Part shown: positions 36,580-45,057 of the stretch, in pieces | Numbering within the stretch: position 1 is the first letter of the stretch | How the letters are laid out: each line of letters opens with the position of its first letter | Origin: ZC4RG35 sp964571765 | Lineage (GTDB): Bacteria; Actinomycetota; Acidimicrobiia; Spongiisociales; ZC4RG35 | Reading direction: 5' to 3' | Assembly: GCA_964571765.1 (NCBI GenBank) | Contig: CAZNDH010000005.1 | Coordinates: forward strand, 44,565 to 108,564 | DNA: 64,000 nucleotides | The notes under the pieces: model-generated | Told to the model about the DNA's origin: nothing | Seen by the model: the letters and a program-made list of their open reading frames with translations, nothing else | The model's database searches: none | Position numbers and translations under genes: made by a program

Positions 36580-36942
36580 CTAGGAGAACGAATTCCCGCA
36601 GCCGCAGCTGTGGGTCTTGTTGGGGTTGTCGATGGCAAATCCGGTGCCCATCAACCCGTCCTTGTAGTCGAGGGTGGAGCCACGGACCATCTCGGCGCTC
36701 TGGGCATCGACCACCACCCGGACCTCGCCGAACTCTTCGACGATGTCATCGGGATCGATCTCTGTGTCGAAGTACATCTCGTACTGGAAGCCGCTGCAGC
36801 CCCCGGGTCGGACCGCCATTCTCAGGGCCAGGCCATCATCGTTCTCGGCGGCGATCAGCTCGGCGACCTTGGACACGGCCACCTCGGTGAGGTTGACCGT
36901 CTTCTGCGGCTGGTTGGACTTGATGGTGAGGATCTGCGTCAT
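36580..36942 (-). CDS. erpA: A-type iron–sulfur carrier (ErpA/HesB family)
   Basis: A 120-residue A-type carrier that passes Fe–S clusters to apo-proteins. The three conserved cysteines are in RPGGCSGFQYEMYFD and near the end in THSCGCGNSFS. The start ATG 36942 has AGGAG 5 nt upstream, and TACAAT serves as -10. It is divergent from mrp, another Fe–S protein gene, 87 bp apart, so both halves of the pathway share one control region. Confidence 0.95.
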   Translation of the reverse strand: MTQILTIKSNQPQKTVNLTEVAVSKVAELIAAENDDGLALRMAVRPGGCSGFQYEMYFDTEIDPDDIVEEFGEVRVVVDAQSAEMVRGSTLDYKDGLMGTGFAIDNPNKTHSCGCGNSFS

Positions 36943-36966
36943 CTGCTCCTACCTGACTATCCGATC

Positions 36967-36972
36967 ATTGTA
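36967..36972 (-). promoter_or_regulatory. -10 element of erpA
   Basis: TACAAT on the minus strand, a one-mismatch match to TATAAT, about 24 bp before the erpA start and followed by a normal AGGAG ribosome site. No good -35 hexamer is seen. Confidence 0.5.
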
Positions 36973-37017
36973 ACCCTGACTGCCGGGTGCACCATTCCCC
37001 AAGGTCACCAGTCAATC

Positions 37018-37023
37018 TACCCT
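37018..37023 (+). promoter_or_regulatory. -10 element of mrp, leaderless type
   Basis: TACCCT ends 6 nt before the mrp ATG at 37030. The -35 would be TTCCCC (36995–37000) with a 17-bp spacer. No Shine–Dalgarno is present. Confidence 0.5.
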
Positions 37024-37029
37024 GGTGTC

Positions 37030-38142
37030 ATGGTCACCGTTGAGCAGGTGATGGAGGCCTTGGAGAAGGTCCATGACCCCGAGTTGGGCGGGAACGTCGT
37101 CGAGCTGGGGATGATCACCGACGTCCGGATAGATGACGGGGATGTCGACATCGGCCTCGCCTTGACCATCGCCGAATGTCCCCTCCGCAGCCAGATCGAG
37201 GGAGACACCAGGCGTCGGGTGGCCGACATGCCGGGAGTCGGATCTGTCCTGGTCCGCACCACGGCGATGACCAAGAAGCAGCGGGCCGAGCTGATGTCGG
37301 TGGCCCGCAGGAAGGTCCGGGACAACGCCCAACCCACCATGGTTCCCCCTACGGCCAGGGTGGTGGCGGTTGCCTCGGGCAAGGGCGGGGTGGGTAAGTC
37401 CTCGGTCTCGGTGAACTTGGCTGCGGCCCTCGCCCGAGGAGGGCATGGGGTCGGACTTCTCGACGCCGACATTTGGGGCTTCTCGGTCCCCCGCATGATG
37501 GGTTTGACCGGCCGCCTCGAAGCCGATGCCGCCACCGGGCTGATCCAGCCTCTCACCGCCCACGGTGTCCGGGTGGTGTCTACCGGGCTGATCATCGAGT
37601 CGGAGGAGACTGCCCTGATGTGGCGGGGGCTCATGTTGTCCAAGGCCCTCGAACAGTTCCTCACCCAGGTCGACTGGGGCGAGATCGAATATCTGGTCAT
37701 CGACATGCCACCGGGCACAGGTGACGTGCAAATGGCACTCACCCGCCTCCTCCCCCAGGCGGAGATGCTGGTGGTGACCACACCACAGAGCACCGCCCAG
37801 AAGGTGGCCATTCGGGTGGCCGACATGGCCCGTCGCTCCCACATGCCCATTATCGGAGTACTGGAGAACATGTCCGGCGAGATGTTCGGGTCCGGAGGGG
37901 GCCGTGCCCTGGCCGAGGAGATCGAAGCGCCCTACCTGGGGTCGATTCCCATGGATCGGCGGGTGGTCGACGGTGGGGACCAGGGGAACCCGGTGGTCAC
38001 CGATCCCGACCTGGGCCCGGCAGCCGAGGCCTTCGCCGCGGTGTCCGCCCGGCTGGTCGAGGTCCTCCCCCCACCCCAGATGGAAACCTGCACCGGTCGT
38101 ATCGCCCGGCTGATCGCCGTCCTCGAGGACGGAGCCGCCTGA
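37030..38142 (+). CDS. mrp: Mrp/ApbC-family Fe–S P-loop ATPase
   Basis: A 370-residue protein. An N-terminal MIP18/DUF59 domain (about 1–85: VMEALEKVHDPELGGNVVELGMI) precedes the ParA-like ATPase with deviant Walker A SGKGGVGKSSVSVNLA, switch DADIWGFSVPRMMG, and IDMPPGTGDVQMAL. The CxxC pair that many Mrp proteins carry after ENMS is missing (ENMSGEMFGSGGGRAL), as in other actinobacterial Mrp proteins I recall. Start ATG 37030 by the leaderless promoter and the domain limit; an open frame continues upstream without homology. Divergent from erpA. Confidence 0.93.
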   Translation: MVTVEQVMEALEKVHDPELGGNVVELGMITDVRIDDGDVDIGLALTIAECPLRSQIEGDTRRRVADMPGVGSVLVRTTAMTKKQRAELMSVARRKVRDNAQPTMVPPTARVVAVASGKGGVGKSSVSVNLAAALARGGHGVGLLDADIWGFSVPRMMGLTGRLEADAATGLIQPLTAHGVRVVSTGLIIESEETALMWRGLMLSKALEQFLTQVDWGEIEYLVIDMPPGTGDVQMALTRLLPQAEMLVVTTPQSTAQKVAIRVADMARRSHMPIIGVLENMSGEMFGSGGGRALAEEIEAPYLGSIPMDRRVVDGGDQGNPVVTDPDLGPAAEAFAAVSARLVEVLPPPQMETCTGRIARLIAVLEDGAA

Positions 38143-38148
38143 GTCGAC

Positions 38149-38595
38149 TCAGGCCGGCTTCGGTGGCAGCCAGAGATCGACGGCAAACGGCTTCCTCTCC
38201 AGACCGGTGATGACGTAGGTGCCCATCAGCTTGTCGGCGATGGTCTGACGCTTGACGTCGACCAGCGGGAGCAGGTTGCCAAGCCCGAAGACGAGCCAGT
38301 CGATGTAGCGGACGAACTTTCGCCCGATTCCGGCCCCTGAGCCGATCAGGTGGCCGTTGGCATCCACCAGGCGGATCCCCATCATCGCTTTGCCCGGGGT
38401 CTGACCGGTCACCCCGTCGAGGTGCCCGAGGAGCACGGTGTAGAGGATGCCGACCACTCCCGCCAGGTAGTTCCGGAAGATGGCGCTGATCAGCAGGGAG
38501 GGGATCAAGTCGATGAGGAAGCCGAGGGCCCTGGTCCCCCAATCGGCAAGGTGCGCCGGGGCGGGCACCGCTTGGGAGGCGTCGGGTGCAGTCAA
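38149..38595 (-). CDS. RDD-family membrane protein
   Basis: A 148-residue protein with an RDD domain: LADWGTRALGFLIDLIPSLLISAI is the first helix with the Arg–Asp pattern, HLDGVTGQTPGKAMMGIRLVDANG is the conserved loop, and a third helix follows around YIDWLVFGLGNLLPL. RDD proteins are small membrane proteins; some are thought to exchange ions. Convergent with mrp, 6 bp between stops. Function not inferable. Confidence 0.85.
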   Translation of the reverse strand: MTAPDASQAVPAPAHLADWGTRALGFLIDLIPSLLISAIFRNYLAGVVGILYTVLLGHLDGVTGQTPGKAMMGIRLVDANGHLIGSGAGIGRKFVRYIDWLVFGLGNLLPLVDVKRQTIADKLMGTYVITGLERKPFAVDLWLPPKPA

Positions 38596-38796
38596 CTCAT
38601 CTCCTTACTCGACGGAGCTCGGAGCATAGGGGTGGAATGGTCGTGCGACCACAGGGCCAATGATGACTAGTCCGATTGGACCTTGTGGGGAACTGTCCTT
38701 CCCATGACCACTCACCGTGGCCAATATACCCATCGGAACGTGCGCCCCCGAGTGAGGCGAACGGCTTGGGTTGGGGGCAAGGGGCAGGGAGGCCCA

Positions 38797-38828
38797 CGAA
38801 AGGAGGATCCGCGAGGGTCCTCCTTTCG
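38797..38828. terminator. Terminator hairpin after the M23 gene
   Basis: CGAAAGGAGGATCC, loop GCGA, then GGGTCCTCCTTTCG: a 14-bp stem with one T·G pair, 11 bp past the M23 peptidase stop. The remaining bases back to 38596 hold the RDD promoter region and no gene. Confidence 0.65.
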
Positions 38829-38839
38829 GCTTTCCCGGA

Positions 38840-40027
38840 TCAGCAGATGGAGCGCACCAGGGGGTAGGGGTTCACCGGGGCCCCCCCACCCGGGTGATAC
38901 TCGAAGTGGAGGTGGGGAAGCCAATCCGGGGCATTGCCCGTGCTTCCGTTGTATCCGATGACGTGGCCCTGGGGCACCCGCTGGCCAACCGTTATGTCAC
39001 CGTAGGAGTCGAGGTGTGCATAGAAGAACTGGTCGCCGTTGTCGGCGCGCAGCCACACCGAGAGACCGCTGAGGGCCCCGCCGGTGATCCGGTGAATGGT
39101 GCCGGCGTAGATGGCCACTATCGGGGCACCTCGGGGGGCGATCATGTCGACCCCCTGATGGGGCCGCCCACCTGAACGTGGAGCACCCCAGGTGTCGGTG
39201 AAGGACACTGGGCCGGCCACCGGGCATGACCCCCCGCTCGGCGGAGCCGGTGGTGGAGTGGTCGTGGTGGTGGTGGTGGTGTTGGACCCGCCTTCGTCAC
39301 CCTCGGTGGTAGTAGGCGGGGTGGTCGTCGTGGTCGCTGCCGTGGTGGGCACTGTCACCTGAGTGGCCGCGGTCGTGGTGGTCTGGGCTGCGGCGAGACG
39401 CCGTTGCTCCTCCTCGCGTCGGCGCCGTTCCTCCTCACGGCGCCGCTCCTCCTCTTCGATACGCTGGCGTTGCACCAGCCGGTCGTACAGGACCTGGGCG
39501 GCACTCACCTCTTCGAGGAGGCGGGCCGCCATCAGCTCCAACTCGCCGGTGAGCGCCTGCTGCTCCTCCGATGCCTCCCCAAGCCGGGAGGTCTGATGGT
39601 CCAGCTCTGTCCGGTATGTCTGGAGCTGGCCGATCAGGGCGTCGCTCGACCCGCCCACCTCCCGCAGGTACTCGAGAACTGCGTGATAGGAGTCGCTGCT
39701 GGCACGGGTGGCCACCGTCAGCGAGATCCCGCTGGCAGCCGCCATGTACATCTCGACCGCCACCTCCTCGAGCTGCTGTTCCGCCTCGGCGAGCCGGAGC
39801 CGGGCATGGCTTATCGAGTCCTCCAATCGGCCGATCTCGTGCTCCAGCTCGAGTTGGCGCGCCCAAGCCGTCTGAACCTCGTCACCCAACGCCTGCGACT
39901 CGGCCAAAGCACGGTCTAGCTCCTGTCGGGCGCGGCGCACATCGTCGTCGGTCACCTGGCCCACGACGGGGAGGGTCACGGCCAGGACGAGGATGGCGAG
40001 AACGGCTCTGATCGGTGCTCGGTTCAT
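38840..40027 (-). CDS. Secreted M23 peptidoglycan endopeptidase with coiled coil
   Basis: A 395-residue exported protein. A signal peptide or anchor (about 7–24) is followed by a long coiled coil (about 28–215, ending in an EER-rich helix), a Thr/Pro-rich linker (about 216–270) and a C-terminal LytM domain with zinc ligands in RPHQGVDMIAP and HLHFEYHP. This EnvC-like layout fits an amidase activator or a cell-separation hydrolase. Because both zinc-site motifs are intact, it may be catalytic. It overlaps the MBL gene by 4 nt at its start. Confidence 0.9.
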   Translation of the reverse strand: MNRAPIRAVLAILVLAVTLPVVGQVTDDDVRRARQELDRALAESQALGDEVQTAWARQLELEHEIGRLEDSISHARLRLAEAEQQLEEVAVEMYMAAASGISLTVATRASSDSYHAVLEYLREVGGSSDALIGQLQTYRTELDHQTSRLGEASEEQQALTGELELMAARLLEEVSAAQVLYDRLVQRQRIEEEERRREEERRRREEEQRRLAAAQTTTTAATQVTVPTTAATTTTTPPTTTEGDEGGSNTTTTTTTTPPPAPPSGGSCPVAGPVSFTDTWGAPRSGGRPHQGVDMIAPRGAPIVAIYAGTIHRITGGALSGLSVWLRADNGDQFFYAHLDSYGDITVGQRVPQGHVIGYNGSTGNAPDWLPHLHFEYHPGGGAPVNPYPLVRSIC

Positions 40028-40797
40028 GGCGATGGGGGCAATGGTGCGGCTCTGCCGCCCTCAAAGGCTATCCGGCCTTCTTCGGCGAGAAGGCGAAGGT
40101 GGGCTTCGACTGATCTCCCGGCCAGGGAATGCAACGCCGGGTCGACCCCGGTGTAGACCACCGAGACCACCTCCCCGGCCGTCGTCGCACCCTGGCCGAC
40201 GGCGGCCCACACCTCCTCGTGTCGCTGCAGTCGGTGGGCCAGGTACCAGTCGATGACCTGGTCGGGTTGGTCGATCTCCTCTCCGTGGCCGGGGAGGAGA
40301 CGCTCGACCTCCTGGTCCCGGACTCGGCGCAACGAGTCGAGGTACCTGCCCATGTCGTCCACCATCACCGAGGAGCCCCCGATGATGTGATCACCGGTGA
40401 ACATCACCTTTCCCACCCTGAAGCAGAGGTGGTCGTCGGCATGACCGGGGGTGTAGACCACCTCGACGGCGAGCCCGCCGACCTCGAACCGTTCGCCATC
40501 TCCCAGTCGAAGATCGGGGTCGAAGTATGGCCCCTCCCGGTAGCCGACCGCCGGCACTCCCAGGTCGGTGGCCAGGGGATTCGCCAACGGGGCATGGTCG
40601 ATGTGGGTATGGGTGACCAGAACCCCCACCGGGAGCCTTCCTTCCAGATGCCGCTCGATGACGCTTGCATGTGCCCGGTCCAGCGGTCCGGGATCGATGA
40701 CCACCACCGACCCCTCCCCGTCATCGAGGATCCAGGTGTTGGTCCCCGGGCCGGTGAACGGTCCCGGGTTGTTGGCCAGCACTCTCTCGATCCTCAC
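40024..40797 (-). CDS. MBL-fold metallo-hydrolase (LACTB2-like)
   Basis: A 257-residue hydrolase. Metal ligands appear in LVTHTHIDHAPLANPLA, the later VVYTPGHADDHLCF and FTGDHIIGGSSVMV, with RVRDQEVERLLPGHGEEI near the end, the pattern of the LACTB2/RNase-type subfamily with a C-terminal winged helix. The GTG at 40797 overlaps the Nudix stop as GTGA and is preferred over a longer frame. Middle gene of Nudix–MBL–M23. Confidence 0.87.
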   Translation of the reverse strand: MRIERVLANNPGPFTGPGTNTWILDDGEGSVVVIDPGPLDRAHASVIERHLEGRLPVGVLVTHTHIDHAPLANPLATDLGVPAVGYREGPYFDPDLRLGDGERFEVGGLAVEVVYTPGHADDHLCFRVGKVMFTGDHIIGGSSVMVDDMGRYLDSLRRVRDQEVERLLPGHGEEIDQPDQVIDWYLAHRLQRHEEVWAAVGQGATTAGEVVSVVYTGVDPALHSLAGRSVEAHLRLLAEEGRIAFEGGRAAPLPPSP

Positions 40798-41474
40798 GCC
40801 GTCTCCGCGGGGAGGTGGATGGGGACCAGGGAACCGTCCTCGAGGACCCGGGGCGAGATCAGGGTCCGGCCATCGGCGCCATAGGCCGATGCCAGGGCCT
40901 CGGCGATCGTGCTCCTCCTCGCCAGCCAGCGGAGGTGGGCCAGGGTGGGCAGGATCATCTGCCACTCCCCCAGACCCACCCGGGCAAGCGCGGAGTCGGG
41001 GGTGCACCAGGAGTGCTCTACCAGTTCGTCATGATCGAGATCCACCTCTGGTGGGTGCTCCGCGCCCAGCAGGTAGAACCGGGTGTCGAATCGGTAAGGC
41101 ATCATCTCGGGGGTGACCCAGCGGGAGACAAGGACCAGCGAGTCGACATCGAGGTATAGGTCCCGTCCAGACAACCAGCGGTAGAGGTGGGCTTCGCGCA
41201 GCCCCGGGGCCCGGATCATCCCGCTCCGAACCGCGAGAAGACCGGTCTCCTCGGCCAACTCGCGGAGCGCCGCGGCCCGGTCGGCGGAATCGCCATGCCG
41301 GCCGGCGCGGTACGCCCGGTCGATGTCGTCGACGGCGCCACCGGGGAAGACCACCAGACCCTCGAAGGTGCCCCCACCACGACGTCGCACCAGAAGCACC
41401 TCGAACCCCACCCGAAGTGGCCGCAGCACGATGACGCTGGCGGCGGGACGGGGGAAGGGAACCACCGGCGACAT
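40794..41474 (-). CDS. Nudix hydrolase
   Basis: A 226-residue Nudix protein. The box begins at VVFPGGAVDDID and ends in AALRELAEETGLL, with an insertion of about 15 residues between the Gly and the REXXEE part, as in the NUDT7/NUDT19 type of CoA-related hydrolases. The ATG at 41474 fits the N-terminal strand VVPFPRPAASVIVLRP; GTG 41513 is an alternative. It overlaps the MBL-fold gene. Substrate not known. Confidence 0.85.
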   Translation of the reverse strand: MSPVVPFPRPAASVIVLRPLRVGFEVLLVRRRGGGTFEGLVVFPGGAVDDIDRAYRAGRHGDSADRAAALRELAEETGLLAVRSGMIRAPGLREAHLYRWLSGRDLYLDVDSLVLVSRWVTPEMMPYRFDTRFYLLGAEHPPEVDLDHDELVEHSWCTPDSALARVGLGEWQMILPTLAHLRWLARRSTIAEALASAYGADGRTLISPRVLEDGSLVPIHLPAETA

Positions 41475-41554
41475 CCTAAGAACCCCGGGGGCCCGGGACG
41501 AACAGAGGCTCACCGCCCCGGGCCGGTGAGCCTCTCATATCGAGTTTGCCGTGG

Positions 41555-41803
41555 TCAGCCGACCAGTGTCATGTTGCGACGCTCCACTTCGGTGAGGCCG
41601 CCCCAGATCCCAAAGGGCTCCCGGATGGCCAGAGCGTGCTGGTAGCAGTGCTCCCTGACGGGGCAGACCCCGCAGATCGCCTTGGCCTTGATCTCCCTTC
41701 GCTCACGCTCTTCCTTCCTTTCGAAGGTAGAGGGTGGGAAGAAGAGATAGGCATGGTTCCCACGGCACAGCGCATTCAGCTGCCAATCATCCTTTTGGGA
41801 CAA
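41555..41803 (-). CDS. WhiB-family iron–sulfur regulator (second copy)
   Basis: An 82-residue Wbl protein with Cys13, Cys44, Cys47 and Cys53, the basic stretch ERKEERERREIKAKA before the CxxC, and GIWGGLTEVERRNM. The start is TTG 41803: GGGAGGAG lies 4–5 nt upstream and no ATG or GTG precedes the first cysteine. A good promoter lies at 41837–41865. It is shorter than the glnA-linked WhiB and ends without a long basic tail, closer to the WhiB1/WhiB2-like small members. Confidence 0.92.
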   Translation of the reverse strand: MSQKDDWQLNALCRGNHAYLFFPPSTFERKEERERREIKAKAICGVCPVREHCYQHALAIREPFGIWGGLTEVERRNMTLVG

Positions 41804-41836
41804 CCTGCTCCTCCCGCTTGTGCGACAACCGAAGCG

Positions 41837-41865
41837 AACCTAACCAAGCGGCGCCCAACCTTCAA
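41837..41865 (-). promoter_or_regulatory. Promoter of the second whiB
   Basis: TTGAAG, 17-bp spacer, TAGGTT on the minus strand, with a leader of about 27 nt that carries GGGAGGAG. The region is 24 bp beyond the NfeD stop. Confidence 0.6.
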
Positions 41866-41888
41866 GGGTGAATCTGGGGGACAGCACC

Positions 41889-43112
41889 TTATGTTTCGCG
41901 AGCCCCCGGAGCGGGGTCGACCTCGAGGTAGAGACCGTCGACGCCGGTCACGGTGACCTCAGAGCCCTTTACCAGGCCTGCCTCACGGTGAGCGGTCGCC
42001 CGCCACCGGGCTCCGGCGACCTCGACCACACCGTCGGGTGTGAAGTCGGCGACAGCCCTCCCGTGCAGGCCGACCAGACTCTCGCGGCCGATTGTCACCG
42101 TTGACAGCCGGGCCCTCTGCACCGTGGGCATCGCCAGCAGGTAGAAGAAGAGGACGGCCATGACCGAGGGCAGGACCAGGTACCACCTGGGATCGATCTG
42201 GCCTCCTCCATCGACGAGATAGACGCCACCGGCGAAGAGCGAGAGGGTGCCGGCGACCACACCGAGACGGGATCCCCCACGCTGATGTGCCCACGAAAGA
42301 ACCAGCCAGCCGGCCAGGGTCAATCCCAGGCCCCACCATCTGGTGGGAAGGTTGACCAGGCCCCACCCGGCAATCAGGAGAGAGACTCCGGCCACCCCGG
42401 CGGCGACGCCCGGGCCCAGGGCATAGAACTCGAACACCAGGATGGTGAGCCCGACCACCAAGAAGAAGAAGGCTGCCTCGGGGAGAACGCCCACCCGGAA
42501 GAACCGGTCGACCAGGCCCGGCTTGCGGAACACCATCGTCTTCAACATCGGGCCGTCAGATCCCTGGGTGAGGGTTGACACCTCGACCGCGCCGGCAGCG
42601 GTGGGGAACACCTCGCCATCGAGTGCTTCGACGTATTGGCGGATGGTCGGCTCCAGGGTGCCCGACGGCAGCTCCTCGGCCGGTCGGACGTCGGTGGGCC
42701 CGATCACCTCCGGGCGGTCCTCTCCTAGCACCACCGGGTTGACAACACCCCACGTCGAGCCGGGGGCTATGGCGGTGCGTCCGGCCGCAATGGCGATCTC
42801 GGCGGCTCCGCCCTGGGCCTTGGCCGGGCCAGGCCCCACCCAGGAAGCCACCGGCAACGGCGGGTCGGCGAGCAGGGCGAGGAGCCGGTCGTATCCCTCA
42901 CCGTCGAGCACCGCGGGGGAGTTGATCTGGAGCAGGACGAGCTCTCGGCCCCGTGCCCCGGCCTGGTCGATCGAGTCGGCCATGAAGCGCAACGCCCTGG
43001 CGTCGAGTGGCCCGCTGACGTCGACCACCTCGATGCCCCCGCCTTCCGTGCTGGTGCAGGCACTCGAGGCCAGCGTGACCGCGATCAGGACGAGTAGGGA
43101 TCGGAGTCTCAC
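41889..43112 (-). CDS. Long-form NfeD protein with a degenerate ClpP-like domain
   Basis: A 407-residue membrane protein: signal peptide with lipobox-like SSAC, a ClpP/crotonase-like protease domain (about 25–195), four to five helices (about 205–330) and a C-terminal OB-fold (about 340–400). In active long NfeD proteases the serine sits in an A-x-S-A-G stretch; the corresponding place reads PAKAQGGAAEIAI, and the lysine-bearing helix is shortened. I infer a non-catalytic pseudoprotease. No SPFH gene is adjacent, in contrast to the NfeD fusion at 4077. Confidence 0.82.
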   Translation of the reverse strand: MRLRSLLVLIAVTLASSACTSTEGGGIEVVDVSGPLDARALRFMADSIDQAGARGRELVLLQINSPAVLDGEGYDRLLALLADPPLPVASWVGPGPAKAQGGAAEIAIAAGRTAIAPGSTWGVVNPVVLGEDRPEVIGPTDVRPAEELPSGTLEPTIRQYVEALDGEVFPTAAGAVEVSTLTQGSDGPMLKTMVFRKPGLVDRFFRVGVLPEAAFFFLVVGLTILVFEFYALGPGVAAGVAGVSLLIAGWGLVNLPTRWWGLGLTLAGWLVLSWAHQRGGSRLGVVAGTLSLFAGGVYLVDGGGQIDPRWYLVLPSVMAVLFFYLLAMPTVQRARLSTVTIGRESLVGLHGRAVADFTPDGVVEVAGARWRATAHREAGLVKGSEVTVTGVDGLYLEVDPAPGARET

Positions 43113-43279
43113 CGGAAAGTGAGGTTAGATGGGGGTGGGCGGGTACCTCGCACCCGCAAACGATCGGCGCATCCAGTCAGCTGCCCCGCACGCACAGCAG
43201 AATCACGCCGCGGTTGGCCCTCCCGAATCAGGTCATCGCACCTCCGGCGGTCACAGCACGACCCGGTGACGTGGAGCGG

Positions 43280-43285
43280 TATCGT
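43280..43285 (+). promoter_or_regulatory. -10 element of receiver gene
   Basis: TATCGT, 6 nt before the ATG at 43292. No good -35. The divergent gap 43113–43279 holds nothing else that I recognise. Confidence 0.4.
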
Positions 43286-43291
43286 CGGCTC

Positions 43292-43654
43292 ATGACCAAG
43301 CTGGTGCTGGTGGCCGACACACCATGGGTGGCCAACGAAGTGAAGGCGGCCCTCTCAATGGAAGGCTGGCAGTACATCGAGGTGTCAGATCCCCGTCAGA
43401 CGGTTGCCACGGTGGAGGAGGCCCGCCCGGCGGTGGTCTTGATCGACCTGCAGGTGGGGAGCATGGGGGGGATGGCCGTGGTCCGGGACCTGCGACAGCG
43501 GCTGAGCTTTCGAACCCGGACGGTGATGCTCCTCGATCGCAGCGCCGACCGCTTCCTCGCCCGCCGCGCCGGAGCGGATGCCTCGGTCGTCAAACCCTTC
43601 CAGGCCGCTGAGCTCCGCCGGGCGGTGTCAGGTGATGAAGGCGAGGAGGAGTGA
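43292..43654 (+). CDS. Single-domain response regulator
   Basis: A 120-residue receiver domain without output. The phospho-acceptor is in AVVLIDLQVG and the switch Lys in VVKPFQ; the N-terminal acidic site is thin (LVLVADTPWVA has one Asp). It could act as a phosphate sink or by protein contact. The ATG at 43292 is preferred over an upstream in-frame start because of TATCGT 6 nt before it. Convergent with purU. Confidence 0.85.
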   Translation: MTKLVLVADTPWVANEVKAALSMEGWQYIEVSDPRQTVATVEEARPAVVLIDLQVGSMGGMAVVRDLRQRLSFRTRTVMLLDRSADRFLARRAGADASVVKPFQAAELRRAVSGDEGEEE

Positions 43655-43660
43655 GCAGCC

Positions 43661-44503
43661 TCAGGTGAAGACCACGGTCTTCGATCCGATGAGGACCACC
43701 CGGTCCTCGGCGTGATAACGCACCGCCCGAGACAGCACCAGTCGCTCCACGTCCCGACCGATCCTCACCATCTCCTCGGCGCTGTGGGCATGGGTCACCC
43801 GGGCGATGTCCTGGTCGATGATCGGCCCTTCGTCGAGGTCCGTCGTCACGTAGTGGGCGGTGGCACCGATCAGCTTCACCCCCCGGGCGTGGGCCTGGTG
43901 GTAGGGACGCGACCCCTTGAACCCGGGCAGGAAGGAATGGTGGATGTTGATCATCCGACCTTCCATGGGCCCACACACCCGCTCGGAGAGGACCTGCATA
44001 TAGCGGGCGAGGACGACGAAGTCGACGGACAACTCGTCGATCCTCCGCAGCAACAGTGCCTCTGCGTCTTCCCTGGTCTCAGGGCCCACCGGGACGTGCT
44101 CGTAGGGGATCCCGTAACCGGCGGCCAGCGGGGCACAGTCCTCGTGGTTGGAGATGATCAGCGGGATGTCGATGGCCAGCTCGCCGCTGCGATGACGCCA
44201 CAGCAGGTCGAGAAGGCAGTGCTCGTATTTGGAGACCATGATCAGAGCCCTCGGTCGCTCGTCCACCGGGCGCACCCTGATCACGGCGTCGAGTCCCTCG
44301 GCCATCTGCTCCAGTGTCGACCTCACCTCGGTGGCTGGTCGCATCGATTCGAACACGGTGCGCAGGCTGAACACCCTGGTATCGGGGTCGCCGAACTGGG
44401 CGCTCTCCACGATGTTCCCCTCCACATCGAGCAGGGCGCTGGTGACCCGATTGACGATCCCGGGCCGATCGGGACAGCGGAGGGTGAGGATGTACGTGGT
44501 CAC
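43661..44503 (-). CDS. purU: Formyltetrahydrofolate deformylase
   Basis: A 280-residue enzyme, the same length as E. coli PurU, that hydrolyses 10-formyl-THF to THF and formate. An N-terminal ACT domain (about 1–80: LRCPDRPGIVNRVTSALLDVEGNI) precedes the formyltransferase fold with the catalytic Asn/His in INIHHSFLPGFKG and Asp in VTTDLDEGPIIDQD. GTG 44503 overlaps the enoyl-CoA hydratase stop (GTGA). It balances one-carbon pools. Confidence 0.95.
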   Translation of the reverse strand: MTTYILTLRCPDRPGIVNRVTSALLDVEGNIVESAQFGDPDTRVFSLRTVFESMRPATEVRSTLEQMAEGLDAVIRVRPVDERPRALIMVSKYEHCLLDLLWRHRSGELAIDIPLIISNHEDCAPLAAGYGIPYEHVPVGPETREDAEALLLRRIDELSVDFVVLARYMQVLSERVCGPMEGRMINIHHSFLPGFKGSRPYHQAHARGVKLIGATAHYVTTDLDEGPIIDQDIARVTHAHSAEEMVRIGRDVERLVLSRAVRYHAEDRVVLIGSKTVVFT

Positions 44504-45048
44504 TGAGAGAACCTCCCGTCTCGCCACCTCGGGGCGGCGCCCAGTTCTTCATCCCGGACGATCTGCTCGAACTGCTCTCTCTCCGGTGAGAGGCTCGACT
44601 CGATCAGCGAGCCGAACTCGGCACCGGTGCGAAGCGCCCGTCGGAAACCGGCATTCTCCCACGAAGCGTTGATCGCCAGCTTGGTAACCCGCATCACTTC
44701 GGGATCCACCACCGCCACACTCGGGGCCAGGGACATTGTCTCCCCGGCCAGCCGGTCGAGGGGCCTCACCCGGTTGACCAGCACGATCTCCAGGGCGCAT
44801 GGCGCCTCGGGGCGGTCGAACCCGCTGAACACCAGCTCCTTGGCCCGGAGGGCGCCGATCAGCCAAGGCATCACCTGGGCGACCAGGGCCGAGCCGAACC
44901 GGATCTCGGGCTGTCCGAAGACGGCATCGTCGGCGGCCACTGCCAGGTCACACATCATCATCAGGTCGCACCCACCGAGCCCGGCCGATCCGAGGGCACC
45001 GACGATGGCCACGGAGCGGGCCCTGAGCATGTAGTCGAGTGGATTCAC
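44500..45048 (-). CDS. N-terminally shortened enoyl-CoA hydratase-like protein
   Basis: A 182-residue crotonase-family protein. It begins close to the oxyanion-hole region (SVAIVGALGSAGLGGCDLMMMCDLAVAADDAVFGQPEIRFGS) and keeps the C-terminal half, but lacks about 80–90 N-terminal residues that carry the first beta-strands and the A-helix in normal 260-residue enzymes. The GTG start lies right behind a promoter and operator, so the shortened form seems to be transcribed as such. Catalytic acids of true hydratases are not evident (PEIRFGSA, LVNRVRPLD). It may be a decayed gene or an accessory subunit. Confidence 0.7.
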   Translation of the reverse strand: MNPLDYMLRARSVAIVGALGSAGLGGCDLMMMCDLAVAADDAVFGQPEIRFGSALVAQVMPWLIGALRAKELVFSGFDRPEAPCALEIVLVNRVRPLDRLAGETMSLAPSVAVVDPEVMRVTKLAINASWENAGFRRALRTGAEFGSLIESSLSPEREQFEQIVRDEELGAAPRWRDGRFSQ

Positions 45049-45057
45049 GACCGCCTA

